A stretch of 64,000 bases of DNA from Ehretia macrophylla. Lineage: Eukaryota > Streptophyta > Magnoliopsida > Boraginales > Ehretiaceae. The stretch's first letter is position 1. Each line of letters opens with the position of its first letter. Below the pieces are notes generated by a model, which worked only from the letters and a program-made list of their open reading frames with translations, did no database searches and was not told the DNA's origin. Positions 47,200 through 62,100 of the stretch are shown piece by piece. The position numbers were made by a program, and so were the translations under genes. The stretch is from positions 39,631,712 through 39,695,711 of the forward strand of contig CM075783.1 of assembly GCA_037974665.1 (NCBI GenBank), read 5' to 3'.

Positions 47200-50100
47200 C
47201 GGCTCTCGACGTACGATCTGGGATAAAAAAACAACACAAAAAAAGAAAAATGTCACGAAACTGATGAAAACATTCGATTTTGTGCTCCAAAAACATGCGC
47301 AGTTGAGCAGGCTTGCTTACCCCGTCATAGAGCTCTTGGAGAGCTTTCCAACTGTATGATGTGTGTCGTGTAACTCATTACGAATCAAAAGTTATGGGCA
47401 CCAGAGTGACAGATACCTGGTCACAAGCCCCACGCCCTTGGTTTGCTGGCCCAGCCTCTATGTGAAGTAAAGTTGTCATGCCCAAGGTGTCATAGGATTC
47501 GGTAATAGAAATGTGATTAATTAGGTTGTCGTCCTTTTCGCGGCTGACGACGTACGAAAAAATAGCACAAAAGAATAAAAGTGTGCCGAAATTGATGAAA
47601 ACATTTGATTTTTGGCTCCAAAAACTGGTGTAGCTAAGTAGGCATGCTGCCCTCGTCATAGAGCTCTTGGAGAGCTTTCCAACGGTATGCTGTGTGCCGC
47701 GTAACTCTCTGCGGATCATAAGTTATAGGCAAAGGAGTGACAAGACCTGGTCCCAAGCCCCACGCCCTCGGTTTGCAGGCCCAGCCTCTGCGTGAAGCGA
47801 AGTTGGCTTGCCCAAGGTGCCGTGGGATTCGATAATAGAAATGTGATGGATTAGATTGTCGTCCTTTTCTAGGCTCACGATGTACGATCTGGGAAGGAAA
47901 AACAGTGCAAAATAAGAAAAGTGTCCCAAAACTGATGAAAATGATCGATTTTGGGCTTTGAAAACAGGCGCAACCTAGCAGGCTTGCAACACCCATCGTA
48001 GAGCTCTTTGAGAGCTTTCCAACGGCATGCTGTGTGCCGCGTAACTCCTTACAAATCAAAAGTTTTGGGCACCGGAGCGACGGAGACCTTGTCCCAAGCC
48101 CCACGCCCACGGTTTGCGGGCCTAGCCTCTACGTGAACCGAAGGTGTCTTGCCCAAGGTGCTGTGCGATTCGATACAAAAAATGTGATGAATTTGGCTGT
48201 CGTCTTTTTCTAGGCTCACGACGTACGATCCGGGTAGGAAAAACAGCGCAAATAAAGAAAAGCGTCCCAAAACTGATGAAAACGTTTGATTTTAGGCTCC
48301 AAAAACAAGCGCGGTCGTATAGGCTTGCTACCCCCGTCGTATAGCTCTCGGAGAGCTTTCCAACGGTATGTTGTGTGTCGCGTAACTCCTTACAAATCAA
48401 AAGTTATGGGCACCGGAGCGACAGAGACCTGGTCCCAAGCCCCATGCCCTCGATTTGCGGGCCCAGCCCCTACGCGAAGCGAAGTTGTCTTGCCCAAGGT
48501 GCCATGGGATTCGATAATAGAAATGTGATGGATTAGGTTGTCTTACTTTTCTAGGCTCACGACGTACAATCCGGGAAAGAAAAATAGCACAAAAGAAGAA
48601 AAGTGTCCCAAAACTTACGAAAGCATTCAATTTTGGGCTAAAAAAATAGGCGTAGTCGAGTAGGCTTATTACCCCCGTCGTAGAGCTCTTAGAGAGCTTT
48701 CCAACGGTATGTTGTGTGTCGCGTAACTCCTTACGGATCAAAAGTATAGGCAAAAGAGCGACGGAGACCAGGTCCCAAGCCTCACACCCTCGGTTTCTGG
48801 GCCCAGCCTCTATGTGAAGTGAAGTCGTCTTGCCCAAGGTGCCATGGGATTCGATAATAGAAATGTGATGGATTAGGTTGTCGTCCTTTCCTAGGCTCAC
48901 GACGTACGATTCGGGACAAAAAAACAACACAAAAAAGAAAAATGTCACGAAACTGATGAAAACATTCGATTTTGCGCTCCAAAAACATGCGCAGTTGAGC
49001 AGGCTTGCTTACCCCGTTGTAGAGCTCTTGGAAAGCTTTCCAACTATATGCTGTGCGCCGTGTAACTCATTACGAATCAAAAGTTATGGGCACCAGAGCG
49101 ACAGATACCTGGTCACAAGCCCCACGCCCTCGGTTTGCTGGCCCAGCCTCTATGTGAAGTAAAGTTGTCATGCCCAAGGTGTCATGGGATTCGGTAATAG
49201 AAATGTGATTAATTAGGTTGTCATCCTTTTCGGCGCTGACGACGTACGAAAAAATAGCGCAAAAGAATAAAAGTGTACCGAAATTGATGAAAACATTTGA
49301 TTTTTGGCTCCAAAAACTGGTGCAGCTGAGCAGGCATGCTGCCCTCGTCATAGAACTCTTGGAGAGCTTTCCAACGGTATGCTGTGTGCCGCGTAACTCT
49401 CTACGGATCAGAAGTTATAGGCAAAGGAGCAACGAGACCTGGTCCCAAGCCCCACGCCCTCGGTTTGCGGGCCCAGCCTCTGCGTGAAGCGAAGTTGGCT
49501 TGCCCAAGGTGCTGTGGGATTTGATAATAGAAATGTGATGGATTAGGCTATCGTCCTTTTCTAGGCTCACGATGTACGATATGGGAAGGAAAAACAGTGC
49601 AAAATAAGAAAAATGTCCCAAAACTGATGAAAATGATCGATTTTGGGCTTCGAAAACAGGCGCAGCCTTGCAAGCTTGCAACCCCCATCGTAGAGCTCTC
49701 TGAGAGCTTTCCGACGGCATGCTGTGTGCCGCGTAACTCCTTACAAATCAAAAGTTTTGGGCACCGAAGCGACGGAGACCTTGTCCCAAGCCCCACGCCC
49801 ACGGTTTGCGGGCCTAGCCTGTACGTGAACCGAAGGTGTCTTGCCCAAGGTGCCGTGCGATTCGATACTAAAAATGTGATGAATTTGCATGTCGTCTTTT
49901 TCTAGGCTCACGACGTACAATCCGGGTAGGAAAAACAGCGCAAATAAAGAAAAGCATCCCAAAACTGATGAAAACGTTCGATTTTAGGCTCCAAAAACAA
50001 GCGCAGTCGTATAGGCTTGCTACCCTCGTCGTATAGCTCTTGGAGAGCTTTCCAACGGTATGTTGTGTGTCGCGTAACTCCTTACAAATCAAAAGTTATG

Positions 50101-50590
50101 GGCACCGGAGCGACGGAGACCTGGTCCCAAGCCCCATGCCCTCGATTTGCGGGCCCAGCCCCTACGCGAAGCCTAGTTGTCTTGCCCAAGGTGCCATGGG
50201 ATTCGATAATAGAAATGTGATGGATTAGGTTGTCTTACGTTTCTAGGTTCACGACGTACGATCCGGGAAAGAAAAATAGCGCAAAAGAAGAAAAGTGTCC
50301 CAAAACTTATGAAAACATTCAATTTTGGGCTAAAAAAATAGGCGCATTCGAGTAGGCTTGTTACCCCCGTCGTAGAGCTCTCAGGGAGCTTTCCAACGGT
50401 ATGTTGTGTGTCGCGTAACTCCTTACGAATCAAAAGTTATGGGTAAAAGAGCGACGGAGACCCGGTCCCAAGCCTCACGCCCTCGGTTTCCGGGCCCAGC
50501 CTCTACGTGAGGTGAAGTCATCTTGCCCAAGGTGCCATGGGATTCGATAATAGAAATGTGATGGATTAGGTTGTCATCCTTTCCTAGGCT
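47200..50590. repeat. Higher-order tandem duplication of five monomers
   Basis: About 47200-48895 repeats at 48896-50590 with an offset of 1,692 bp (for example AGTTTTGGGC at 48061 and 49753). Rare shared marks include GTGAACCGAAGGTGTCTTGC, GCGCAGTTGAGCAGGCTTGC and a short deletion giving GACGTACGAAAAAATAGC. The offset is five monomers less about 13 bp. A more diverged third copy of part of it lies at about 52494-53110. Confidence 0.85.
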
Positions 50591-53500
50591 CACGACGTAC
50601 GATCCGGGAAGGACAAACAGCACAAAAGAAGAAAAGTATCCCAAAATTGATGAAAACATTCGATTTTGGGCTCCGAAAATAGGCGCAACCAAGTAGGCTA
50701 GCTACCACAATCGTTGAGCTCTCGAGGAGCTTTCCAACGGTATGCTGTGCACCGCGTAACTCCTTACGGATCAAAAGTTATCAGCACCTGAGCGACGGAG
50801 ACTTGGTCCAAAGCCCCAAGCCCTCTGTTTGCGGGCCCAGCCTCTACGTGAAGCAAAATTGTCTTGCCCAAGGTGCCATGGGATTCGATAATAGAAATAT
50901 GATGGATTAGGTTGTCATCATTTTCTAGGCTCACGACGTATGATCCGGGAAGGAAAAACAGCGCAAAAGAAGAAAAGTGTCTCAAAATTGATGAAAACGT
51001 TCAATTTTGGGCTCCAAAAACAGGCGCAGATGCGAAGGCTTTATACCCCCGTCATAGAGCTCTCGGAGAGCTTTCCAACGGTATGTTGTGCGCTGCGTAA
51101 CTGCTTACGGATCAAAAGATATGGGCAAAGGAATGACGGAGACCTTGTCCCAAGCCCACGCCCTCGTTTTGCATGCCCATCCTCTACATGAAGCGAAGTT
51201 GTCTTGCCCAAGGTGCTATGGGATTCGATAATAGAAATGTGATGGATTACGTTGTCGTCCTTTTCGAGGCTCACGACGCACGATCTGGAATGGAAAAACA
51301 GTGCAAAAGAATAAAAGTATACTGAAACTAACGAAAACGTTTAATTTTGGACTTCGAAAATAGGTGCAGCCGAGCAGGCCTGCTGCCCTCGTCGTAGAGC
51401 TCTCGGAGAGTTTTCCAACGGTATGCTGTGCGTCACGTAACTCCTTGCGGATCAAATGTTATGGGCACCGAAACAACGGAGACCTGGTCCTAAGCCCTAT
51501 GCCCTCGTTTTGCTGGCCCAGCCTCTACGTGAAGCGAAGTTGTCCTTCCCAAGGTGTCCTGGGATTCAATAATTGAAATGTGATTAATTAGGTTGTCGTC
51601 CTTTTCGTGGCTGACGACGTACGATCCGGGACGAAAAAATAAGGCAAAAGTAGGAAAGTGTTACGAAATTGATGAAAACGTTCAATTTTGGGCTCAAAAA
51701 TTTTTGTAGCCGAGCAGGCTTGATGCCCCTATCGTAGAGCTCTCGAAGAGCTTTCCAACAATATGATGTGCACCACGTAACTCATTACGGATCAAAAGTT
51801 ATGGGCTCCAGAGTAAGAGATACCTGGTCACAAGCCCCACGCCCTCGGTTTGTAGGCCCAACCTCTACGTGAAGTGAAGTTCTCATGCCCAAGGTGTTGT
51901 GGGATTCGGTAATAGAAATGTGATTGATTAGGTTGTCATCCTTTTCGCGGCTGGTGACGTACGATCTGGGACGAAAAAACATTGCAAAAGTAGAAAAGTG
52001 TCCCGAAATTGATGAAAACGTTCGATTTTGGGCTCTGAAAATAGGTACAGCCTAGCAGGCATGCTGGCCCCGTCGTAGAGCTCTCGGAGAGCTTCCCAAC
52101 GGTATGTTGTGTGCCGTGTAACTCCTTCTGATCAAAAGTTATGGGCAAAGGAGCGAAGGAAACCTAGTTCCAAGCCCCACGCCCTCGGTTTGCGGGCCTA
52201 GCCTCTACGTGAAGTGAAGTTGTCTTGCCCAAGGTGCCATGGGATTCGATAATATAAATTTGATGGATTAGGTTGTCATCCTTTTTTAGGCTCACAACGA
52301 ACGATCCGGGATGAAAAAACAGCGCAAAAGAAGAAAAGTGTCCCGAAACTGATGAAAACATTCGATTTTGTGCTCCGAAAACAGGCATTGTCGAGCATGC
52401 TTGCTTCCCCCGTCGTAGAGATCTCGAAGAGCTTTCCAACAAAATGTTGTACGCCGTGTAACTCATTACGAATCAAAAGTTATGGGCAAAGAAGTGACGA
52501 GACCTGGTCCCAAGCCCCACGCCCTCGGTTTGCGGGCCCATCTTCTACATGAGGCGAAGTTGTCTTGCCCAAGGTGCCGTTCGATTCGATAATAGAAATG
52601 TGATGGATTAGGTTGTCATCCTTTTCTAGGCTCACGACGTACGATCCGGGTAAGAAAACAGCGTAAAAGAAGAAAAGTGTCCCAAAATTGATAAAAACGT
52701 TCGATTTTGGGCTCTGAAAACAGGCGCAGCCGAGCATGCTTGCTACCCCCATCCTAGAGCTCTTTAAGAGCTTTCCAACGTTATGCTGTGTGCCGCGTAA
52801 CTCCTTACAAATCAAAAGTTATGGTCACTGGAGCGACGGAGACCTTGTCCTAGGCCCCACACCCACGGTTTGCGGGCCCAACCTCTACGTGAACCGAAGT
52901 TGTCTTGCCCAAGGTGCTATGAGATTCGATATTAGAAATGTGATGGATTAGGCTGTCATCATTTTCTAGGCTCACAACGTACAATCCGGGAAGGAAAAAC
53001 AGCGCACAAAAAGAAAAGTGTCCTAAAACTGATGAAAATGTTCGATTTTAGGTTCCAAAAACTATAGCGGCCACACAGTCTTGCCACCCTTGTCGTAGAG
53101 ATCTCGGAGACCTTTCCAATGGTATGCTGTGTGCCCCGTAACTCCTTACAGATCAAAAGTTATGGGCCCCGGAGCGACGGAGTCCTGGTCCCAAGCCCAC
53201 GCCGTCGGTTTGCGGGCCCAGCCTCTACGTGAAGCGATGTTGTCTTGCCCAAGGTGCCATGGGATTCAATAATAGAAATATGATGGATTAGGTTGTCGTC
53301 CTTTTCTAGGCTCATGACGTACGATCCGAGAAGGAAAAATAACGCAAAAGAAGAAAAGTGTCCCAAAATTGATGAAAACATTTGATTTTGGGCTCCGAAA
53401 ATAGGCACAGAAAAGCAGGCTTCCTGCAGTCGTCGTAGAGCTCTCAGAGATCTTTCCAACGGTATGTTGTACGTCACGTAACTCCATATGGATCAAAAGT

Positions 53501-56105
53501 TATGGGCACCGGAGTGACAGAGACCTAGTCCCAAGCCCCATGCACTCGGTTTGCGAGCCCAGCCTCTACGTGAAGTGAAGTTATCTTGCCCTAGGTGTTG
53601 TGGGATTCGATAATAGAAATGTGATGGATTAGGTTGTCGTCCTTTTCGAGGCTCACGACGTACGATCCGGGAAGGAAAAACAGCGCAAAAGAAGAAAAGT
53701 GTCACAAAACTGATGAAAACGTTCAATTTTGGCCTCAAAAAATAGGCGCAGTAGAGTAGGCTTGCTACCCATGTCGTAGAGCTCTCGGAGAACTTTCCAA
53801 CGGTATGTTGTGTGCCACGTAACTCCTTATGGATCAAAAGTAATGGGCAAAAGAGCGACGGAGACCTGGTCCTAAGCCTCACGCCCTCGTTTTGCTGGCC
53901 CAGCCTCTATGTGAAGCGAAGTTGTCTTGCCCAAGGTGCCGTGGGATTCAATAATAGAAATGTGATAGATTAGGTTGTCCTCCTTTTCGCGGCTCACGAC
54001 GTACAATCTGGGACGAAAAAATAGTGCAAAAGAACAAAAGTATCGCAAAACTGATGAAAACGTTCAATTTTGGGCCCCAAAAACTGGCGCGGCCGTACAT
54101 GGTTGCTGCCCCCGTCGTAGAGCTCTTAGAGAGCTTTTCAATGGTATGGTGTGTAGCACGTAACTCCTTACGGATCAAAAGTTATGGGCACTGGAGCGAC
54201 AGAGACCTGGTCGCAAGCCCTACGCCCTCGGTTTACGGGCCCAGCCTCTATGTGAAGCGAAGTTGTCTTGCCCAAGGTTTCGTGGGATTTGATAATAAAA
54301 ATATGATGGATTAGGCTGTCGTCCTTTTCTACGCTCACGACGTACGATCCGGGAAGGCAAAATAGTGCAAAAGAAGAAAAGTATCCCAAAACTGATGAAA
54401 ACGTTCAATTTTTGGCTCCAAAAACAAGCGCAGCCGCTAAGGCTTGCTACCTCTGTCGTAGAGCTCTTGGTGAGCTTTCCAACGGTATGCTGTGCGCCAC
54501 GTAACTCCTTATGGATCAAAAGTTATTGGCAAAGGAGCGACGGTGACCTGGTCCCAAGCCCTACGCCCTCGGTTTGCTGGCCCAACCTCTACATGAAGCG
54601 AAATTGTCTTGCCCAAGGTGCCATGGGATTCGATAATATAAATGTCATGGATTAGGTGTTATCCTTTTCACGGCTCACGATGTACGATCTGGGATAAAAA
54701 ACAGCGCAAAAAAAAGTATCCCGAAAGTGATGAAAATGTTCAATTTTGGACTTCGAAAATAGGCGTAGCCGGGCAGGCTTGCTACCCTCGTCGTAGAGCT
54801 CTCGGAAAGCTTTCCAACGGTATCCTGTACACCGCGTAACTCCTTACGGATCAAAAGTTATGGGCACCGGAGCGACGGAGACTTGGTCCCAAGCCCCACG
54901 CCCTCGTTTTGTGGGCCTAGCCTCTACATGAATGGAAGTTGTCTTGCCTAAGGTGCCATGGGATTCGATAATAGAAATGTGATGGATTAGGTTGTCTTCC
55001 TTTTCGTGGCTCACGACATACTATCCGGGAAGGAAAAATAGCTCAAAAGAAGAAAAGTGTCCTAAAACTGATAAAAACATTCGATTTTGTGCTTTGAAAA
55101 TAGTCACTGTAGGACAGGCTTGCTGCACCTGTCGTAGAGCTCTCGGAGAGCTTTCCAACGGTATGCTGTGCGCCACGTAACTCATTACGGATCAAAAGTT
55201 ATGGGCACCGGAGTGACAGATACTTGGTCACAAGCCCCACGCCCTCGGTTTGCGATCCCAGCCTCTATGTGAAGTGAAGTTGTCATGCCCATGGTGCCGT
55301 GGGATTCAGTAATAGAAATGGGATTGATTAGGTTGTCGTCCTTTTCGCTGTAGAGGACGTACGATCCAGGACGAAAAAATAGCGCAAAGGAAGATAAATG
55401 TCCCAAAATTGATGAAAACATTCAATTTTGGGCTCCAAAAATAGGCGCAACCAAGCAGGCTTGCTACCCCCGTTGTAGACCTCTTGGAGAGTTTTCCAAC
55501 GGTATGTTGTGCGCCGCGTGCCTCCTTATGGATCAAAAGTTATGGGCAAATGAGCGACGGAGACCTGGTCCCAAGCCCCATGCCCTCGGTTTGTGGGCCC
55601 AGTCTCTGCGTGAAGCGACGTTGTCTTGCCCGAGGTGTCGTGGGATTAGATAATAGAAATGTGATGGATTAGGTTTTCTTCCTTTTCTAGGCTCACGACG
55701 GACGATCCATGAAGGAAAAACAGCGCAAAAGAAGAACAGTGTTCCAAAACTGATGAAAATGTTCGATTTTGGGCTTTGAAAACAGGCTTGCTGCCCCCAT
55801 TGTAGAGCTCTCTAAGAGCTTTCCAATGGTATGCTATGCGCTGCGTAACTCCTTATGGATCAAAAGTTATTGGCAACGGAGCGACGGAGACCTGGTCCCA
55901 AGCCCCACGCCCTCGGTTTGCGGCCCCAGCCTCTACATGAATCGAAGTTGTCTTGCCCAAGGTACCGTGCGATTCAATAATAGAAATTTGATGGATTAGG
56001 TTGTTGTCCTTATCGCGGGTCACGACGTACGATCTGGGATGAAAAAAACAGCGCAAAAGAAGAAAAGTATCCCGATATTGATGAAAATGTTCAATTTTGG
56101 ACTTC

Positions 56106-56122
56106 AACCGAGGGCGTGGGGC
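56106..56122 (-). other. 17-nt inverted templated insertion in a satellite monomer
   Basis: aaccgagggcgtggggc is the exact reverse complement of a block found elsewhere in each monomer (gccccacgccctcggtt). It replaces the usual AAAATAGGCGCAGCCGAG part. The same monomer has lost most of its dyad about 20 bp downstream. Confidence 0.8.
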
Positions 56123-59100
56123 CTGCTGCCCCTGTCGTAGAGCTCTACGGTATGCTGTGCGCCGCATAACTCCTTACGGATAAAAAGTTATGTGCACCGG
56201 ACCGACGGAGACCTGGTCCCAAGCCCCACGCCCTCGGTTTGAAGGCCCAGCCTCTACGTGAAGTGAAGTTGTCTTGTCCAAGGTGCCGTTCGATAATAGA
56301 AATATGATGGATTAGGTTGTCGTCCTTTTCTAGGCTCATGACGTACGATCCGGGAAGGAAAAACAGTGCAAAAGAAGAAAAGTGTCCCAAAACTGATAAA
56401 AATGTTTGACTTTGGGCACCAAAAATAGGCACAACCACGAAGGCTTGCTACCCCTGTCGTAGAGCTCTTGGTGAGCTTTCCAACGGTATGTTGTGCGCCA
56501 CGTAACTCCTTACGGATCAAAAGTTATGGGCAAAGGAGCGACGGAGACCTAGTCCCAAGTTCCACGCCCTCGGTTTGCTAGCCCAGTCTCTACGTGAAGC
56601 GAAATTGTCTTGCCCAAGGTGTCGTGAGATTCGATAATAGAAATGTGATGGATTAGGTTGTTGTCCTTTTCGCGGCTCACGACATACGATCCGGGAAGGT
56701 AAAACAGATCAAAAGAATAAAAGTGTCCCGAAACTGATGAAAACATTCGATTTTGTGCTCCGAAAATAGGTGTAGTAGGGCAGGCTTGCTTCACCTGTGG
56801 TAGAGCTCTCGGAGAGCTTTCCAATGGTATGATGTGCGCCACTTAACTCATTACGGATCAAAAGTTATGGGCACCGGAGCGACAGATACTTGGTCACAAG
56901 CCCCACGTCCTCGGTTTACGAGCCCAGCCTCTACGTGAAGTGAAGCTGTCATGCCCATAGGGCCGTGGGATTCAGTAATAGAAATGTGATCGATTATGTT
57001 GTCGTCCTTTTCGCGGCTGACCACGTACGATCCAGGACAAAAAAATAGCACAAAGGAAGATAAATGCCCCGAAACTGATGAAAATGCTCGATTTTGGGCT
57101 CTGAAAATAGGCGCAGCCGAGCAGGCTTGCTTCCCCCGTGGTAGACCTCTCGGAGGTCTTTCCAACAGTATACTTTGCGCCGCGTAACTCCTTAGGGATC
57201 AAAAGTTATGGGCAAAGGAGCGACGGAGACCTGGTACCTAGCCCCACGTCCTCAGTTTGCAGGCCCAGTATCTACGTGAATCGACGTTCTCTTGCCCAAG
57301 GTGTCGTGTGATTCAATAATAGAAATGTGATGGATTAGGTTGTCTTCCATTTCTAGGCTCACGACGGACGATCCGTGAAGGAAAAACAACCAAAAAAAAG
57401 AAAAGTGTTCAAAAATTGATGAAAATGTTCAATTTTGGGCTCCGAAAATAGGCGCAGCAGAGCAAGCTTGCTGCCTCCGTTGTAGAGCTCTCTAAGAGCT
57501 TTCCAACGTTATGTTGTGCACCGCGTAACTCCTTATGGATCAAAAGTTATGGGCACCGAAACGACGGAGACCTGGTCCCAAGCCCCACGCCCTCGGCTTG
57601 TGGGCCCAGCCTCTATGTGAAGCGAAGTTGTCTTGCCCGAGGTGCCGTGCGATTCGATAATAGAAATTTGATGGATTAGGTTGTCGTCCTTTTCTATGCT
57701 CACGAAGTGCGATCTGGGAAGGAAAAATAGCGCAAAAGAATAAAAGTGTCCTAAAATTGATTAAAACGTTCAATTTTGGGCTCCAAAAATAGGTGCAGCC
57801 AAGCAGGCTTGCTACCCCCGTCGTAGAGCACTCGCAGAGCTTTCCAACGGTATGCTATGCGCCGCGTGACTCCTTACAGATCAAAAGATATGGCCACCAG
57901 AGCGACGAAGACCTAGTCCCAAGCCCCACGCCTTCGGTTTGTGGGCCCAGCCTCTACGTGAAATGAAATTGTCTTACCCAAGGTGCCATGGGATTCGATA
58001 ATAGAAATGTGATAGATTAGGTTGTCGTCCTTTTCTAGCCTCACAACGTACGATCCAGGAAGGAAAAACAGCGCAAAAGAATAAAAGTGTCCCAAAACTG
58101 ATGAAAACATTCAATTTTGGGCCCCAAAAACAGGCGCAGCCACACAGGCTTGCTATCCCCATCGTATAGCTCTCAGAGAGCTTTCCAACAGTACGCAGTG
58201 TGCCACGTAACTCCGTGCGGATCAAAAGTTAAGGGCAACAGTGAGATGGAGACCTGGTCCCAAGCCGCACGCCCTCGGTTAGCTAGCCCAGCCTATACGT
58301 GAAGCGAAGTTGTCTTGCCCAAGGTGCCATGGGATTTGATAATAGAAATGTGATGGATTAGGTTGTCGTCCTTTTCGCAGCTCACGACGTACAATTCGGG
58401 ACGGAAAAACAGCGCAAAAGAAGAAATGTGTCCTGAAACTGATGAAAACATTCAATTTTGGGCTTCGAAAATAGGTGCAGCCAGGTAGGCTTACTGCCCC
58501 CATCGTAGAGCTCTAGGATAGCTTTCCAATTGTATGTTGTGCACCGTGCAACACCTTACGGATCAAAAGTTATGGGCACTAGAGCAACGGACACATGGTC
58601 CCAAGCCCTACGCCCTCATTTTGCGGGCGTAGCCTCTACGTGAAGCAAAGTTGTCTTGCCCAAGGTACCGTGGGATTCGATAATAGGAATGTGATGGATT
58701 AGGTTGTCGTCCTTTTCGCTCATCACGACGTTCAATCCGGTAAGGAAAAATAGCGCAAAAGAAGAAAAGTGTCCCAAAATTGATGAAAACATTCAATTTT
58801 GTGCTCTGAAAATAGGCGTAGTCGAGTAGGCTTGCTGCCCCCGTCGTAGAGCTCTCGGAGAACTTTCCAACGGTATGTTGTGCGCCCCGTAACTCATTAC
58901 GGATAAAAAGTTATAGGCACCGGAGCGACAGATACCTGGTTACAAGCCCCACACCCTCGGTTTACGGGCCCAACCTTTATGTGAAGTGAAGTTGTCATGC
59001 CCAAGGTGTCGTGAGATTCGGTAATAAAAATGTGATTGATTAGATTTTTGTCCTTTTTGCGGCTGACGACGTACGATCCGCGATGAAAAAACAGCACAAA

Positions 59101-62100
59101 TGTAGAAAAATATCCTAAAACTAATGAAAACGTTCAATTTTGGGCTCCCAAAACAGGCGCAACCGAGCAGGCTCATTGCCTCCGTCGTAGAGCTCTCGGA
59201 GAGCTTTCCAACGGTATGCTATGCGCCGTGTAACTCCTTACAGATCAAAAGTTATGGGCAAAGGAGCGACGAAGACTTGGTCCCAAGGCCCACGGCCTCG
59301 GTTTGCAGGCCCAGCCTCTACGTGAAGTGAAGTTGTCTTGCCCAAGGTCTCATGGGATTCGATAATAGAAAAGTGATGGATAAGGTTGTCATCTTTTTCG
59401 CGGCTCACGACGTACGATCCGGGACGGAAAAACAGCGCAAAAGAAGAAAAGTGTCCAGAAACTGATGAAAACGTTCAATTTCGAGCCTGAAAATAGGTGC
59501 AGTCTAGCAGGCTTGCTGCCCTTGTAGTAGAGCTCTCGGAGAGCTTTCCAACGATATGCTGTGCGCCGCGTATCTCCTTACAGATCAAAAGTTATAGGCA
59601 CCGGAGCGATAGATACCTGGTCACAAGCCCCACGCCCTTGATTTGAGGGCCCAGCCTCTACGTGAAGTGAAGTTGTCATGCCCAAGGTGTCGTGGTATTC
59701 AGTAATAGAAATTTGATTGATTAGGTTGTAGTCCTTTTCGCGGCTGACAACGTACGATTCGAGACGGCAAGACAGTGCAAAAGCAGAAACGTGTACCGAA
59801 ACTGATGAAGACGTTCGATTTTGGGCTCCGAAAATTGGCATAGCCTAGAAGGGTTCCTACCCTCATCGTAGAGCTCTCGGAGAGCTTTCCAATCGTGTGC
59901 TGTGCGCCGCGTAACTCCTTACGGATCAAAAGTTTTGGGCACCGAAGCGACAGAAACCTGGTCACAAGCCCAACGCCCTCGGTTTGCAGGCCCAGCCTCT
60001 ATGTGAAGTAAAGTTGTCATGCCCAAGGTGTCGTGGGATTCGGTAATAGAAATGTGATGGATTAGGTGTTCGTCCTTTTCTAGGCTCACGTCGTACGATT
60101 CGGGAAGGAAAAACAGCGCAAAAGAAGAAAAGTGTCCCAAAACTGATGAAAACATTCGATATTGGGCTCCAAAAACAAGCACAGCTGAGCAGGTTTATTG
60201 CCCCTGTAGTAGAGCTCTCCGACAGCTTTCCAACTGTATGTTGTGCGCCGCGTAACTCCTTACGGATCCAAAGTTATGGGCACCAGAGCGACGGAGACCT
60301 GGTCCCCAGCCCCACGCCCCCGGTTTACGGGCCCAGCTTCTATGTGAAGCGAAGTTGTCTTGCCCAAGGTGCCATGGGATTCGATAATAGAAATGTGATG
60401 GATTATGTTGTCATCCTTTTCTAGGCTCACAACATACGATCCGGGAAGGAAAAACAACACAAAAGAAGAAAAGTGTTCCAAAATTGATGAAAACGTTCAA
60501 TTTTGGGCTCCAAAAATAGGCGCAGCCGAGCAGGCTTGCTGCCCCCGTCGTAGAGCTCTCTGAGAGCTTTCCAACGGTATGTTGTGCACCGCATAACTCC
60601 TTACGGATCAAAAGTTATGGGCACTAGAGCGACATAGACCTAGTCCCAAGCACCACGCCCTCGGTTTGCAGGCCTAGCCTCTACGTGAAGTGAAGTTGTC
60701 TTGCCTAATGTGCCATGGGATTTGATAATAGAAATGTGATGGATTAGGTTGTCGTCCTTTTCTAGGCTCACGACGTACGACCCAGGAAGGAAAAATAGCG
60801 CAAAAGAATAAAAGTGTCCCAAAAATGATGAAAACGTTCGATTTAGGGCTCCGAAAATAGGCGCAGCCCAGCAGGCCTGCTGCCCCTATTATAGAGCACT
60901 CGGAGAGCTTTCCAATGGTATAATGTGCGCTACGTAACTCCTTATAAATCAAAAGTAATGGGCACCGGAGCGACGAAGACTTTGTCCTAAGCCCCAAACC
61001 CACGGTTTGCGGGCCCAGCCTCTACATTTATCAAAGTCTTGCCCAAGGTGTCGTGGGATTCGATAATAGACATGTGATGGATTAGGTTGTCATTCTTTTC
61101 TAGGCTCACGACCTACGATCCGGGAACGAAAAATAGTGCAAAAAAAGAAAAGTGTCCCAAAATTGATAAAAACGTTCAATTTTGGGCTCCAAAAATAGGC
61201 GCAGCGTAGGCTTGCTACCCCCGTCGTAGAGCACTCAGAGTGCTTTCAAACGATATGCTATGTGTCGCGTAACTCCTTACGTATCAAAAGTTATAAGCAA
61301 AGGAGCGATGGAGACCTAGTCCCAAGCCCCACGCCCTCGTTTTGTGAGCCCAGCTTCTGCGTGAAATAAAGTTGTCTTCCCAAGGTGCCGTGGAATTCGA
61401 TAAAAGAAATGTGATTGATTAGGTTGTCGTCCTTTTCGCGGCTCACGACGTACGATCCGGGATGAAAAAACAGCACAAAAGAAGAAAAGTGTCCAGAAAC
61501 TTATAAAGACGTTCAAATTTGGGCTTCAAATATAGGTACAGCCGAGAAGGCTTGCTGCCCTCGTTGTAGAGCTCTTGGAGGGCTTTCCAATGGTATGTTG
61601 TGTGCCACGTAACTCCTTACATATCAAAAGTTATGGGCACTGGAGTGACGGAGACCTGGTCCCAAAGCCCACGCCCTCATTTTACGAGCCCAGCCTCTAC
61701 GTGAAACGAAGTTGTCTTGCCTAAGGTACTGTGGGATTCGATAATAGAAATATGATGGATTATATTGTTGTCCTTTTCGCGGCTCACGACGTACGATCCG
61801 AGATGGAAAAACAGCGCAAAAGAAAAAAAGTGTCCCAAAACTGATGAAAGCATTTGATTTTTTGCTCTGAAAATAGGTGCAGTTGACCAGGCTAGCTACC
61901 CCCGTCATAGAGCTCTTGGAGAGCTTTCCAACGGTATGCTGTGCACCGTGTAACTCCTTACGGATCAAATGGTATTGGCAAATGAGCGACGGAGACCTGG
62001 TCCCAAGCCCCACGCCCTCAGTTTGCTGGCCCAGTCTTTACGTGAGGCGAAGTTGTCTTTCCCAAGGTGTCGTGGGATTCGATAATAGAAATGTGATGGA

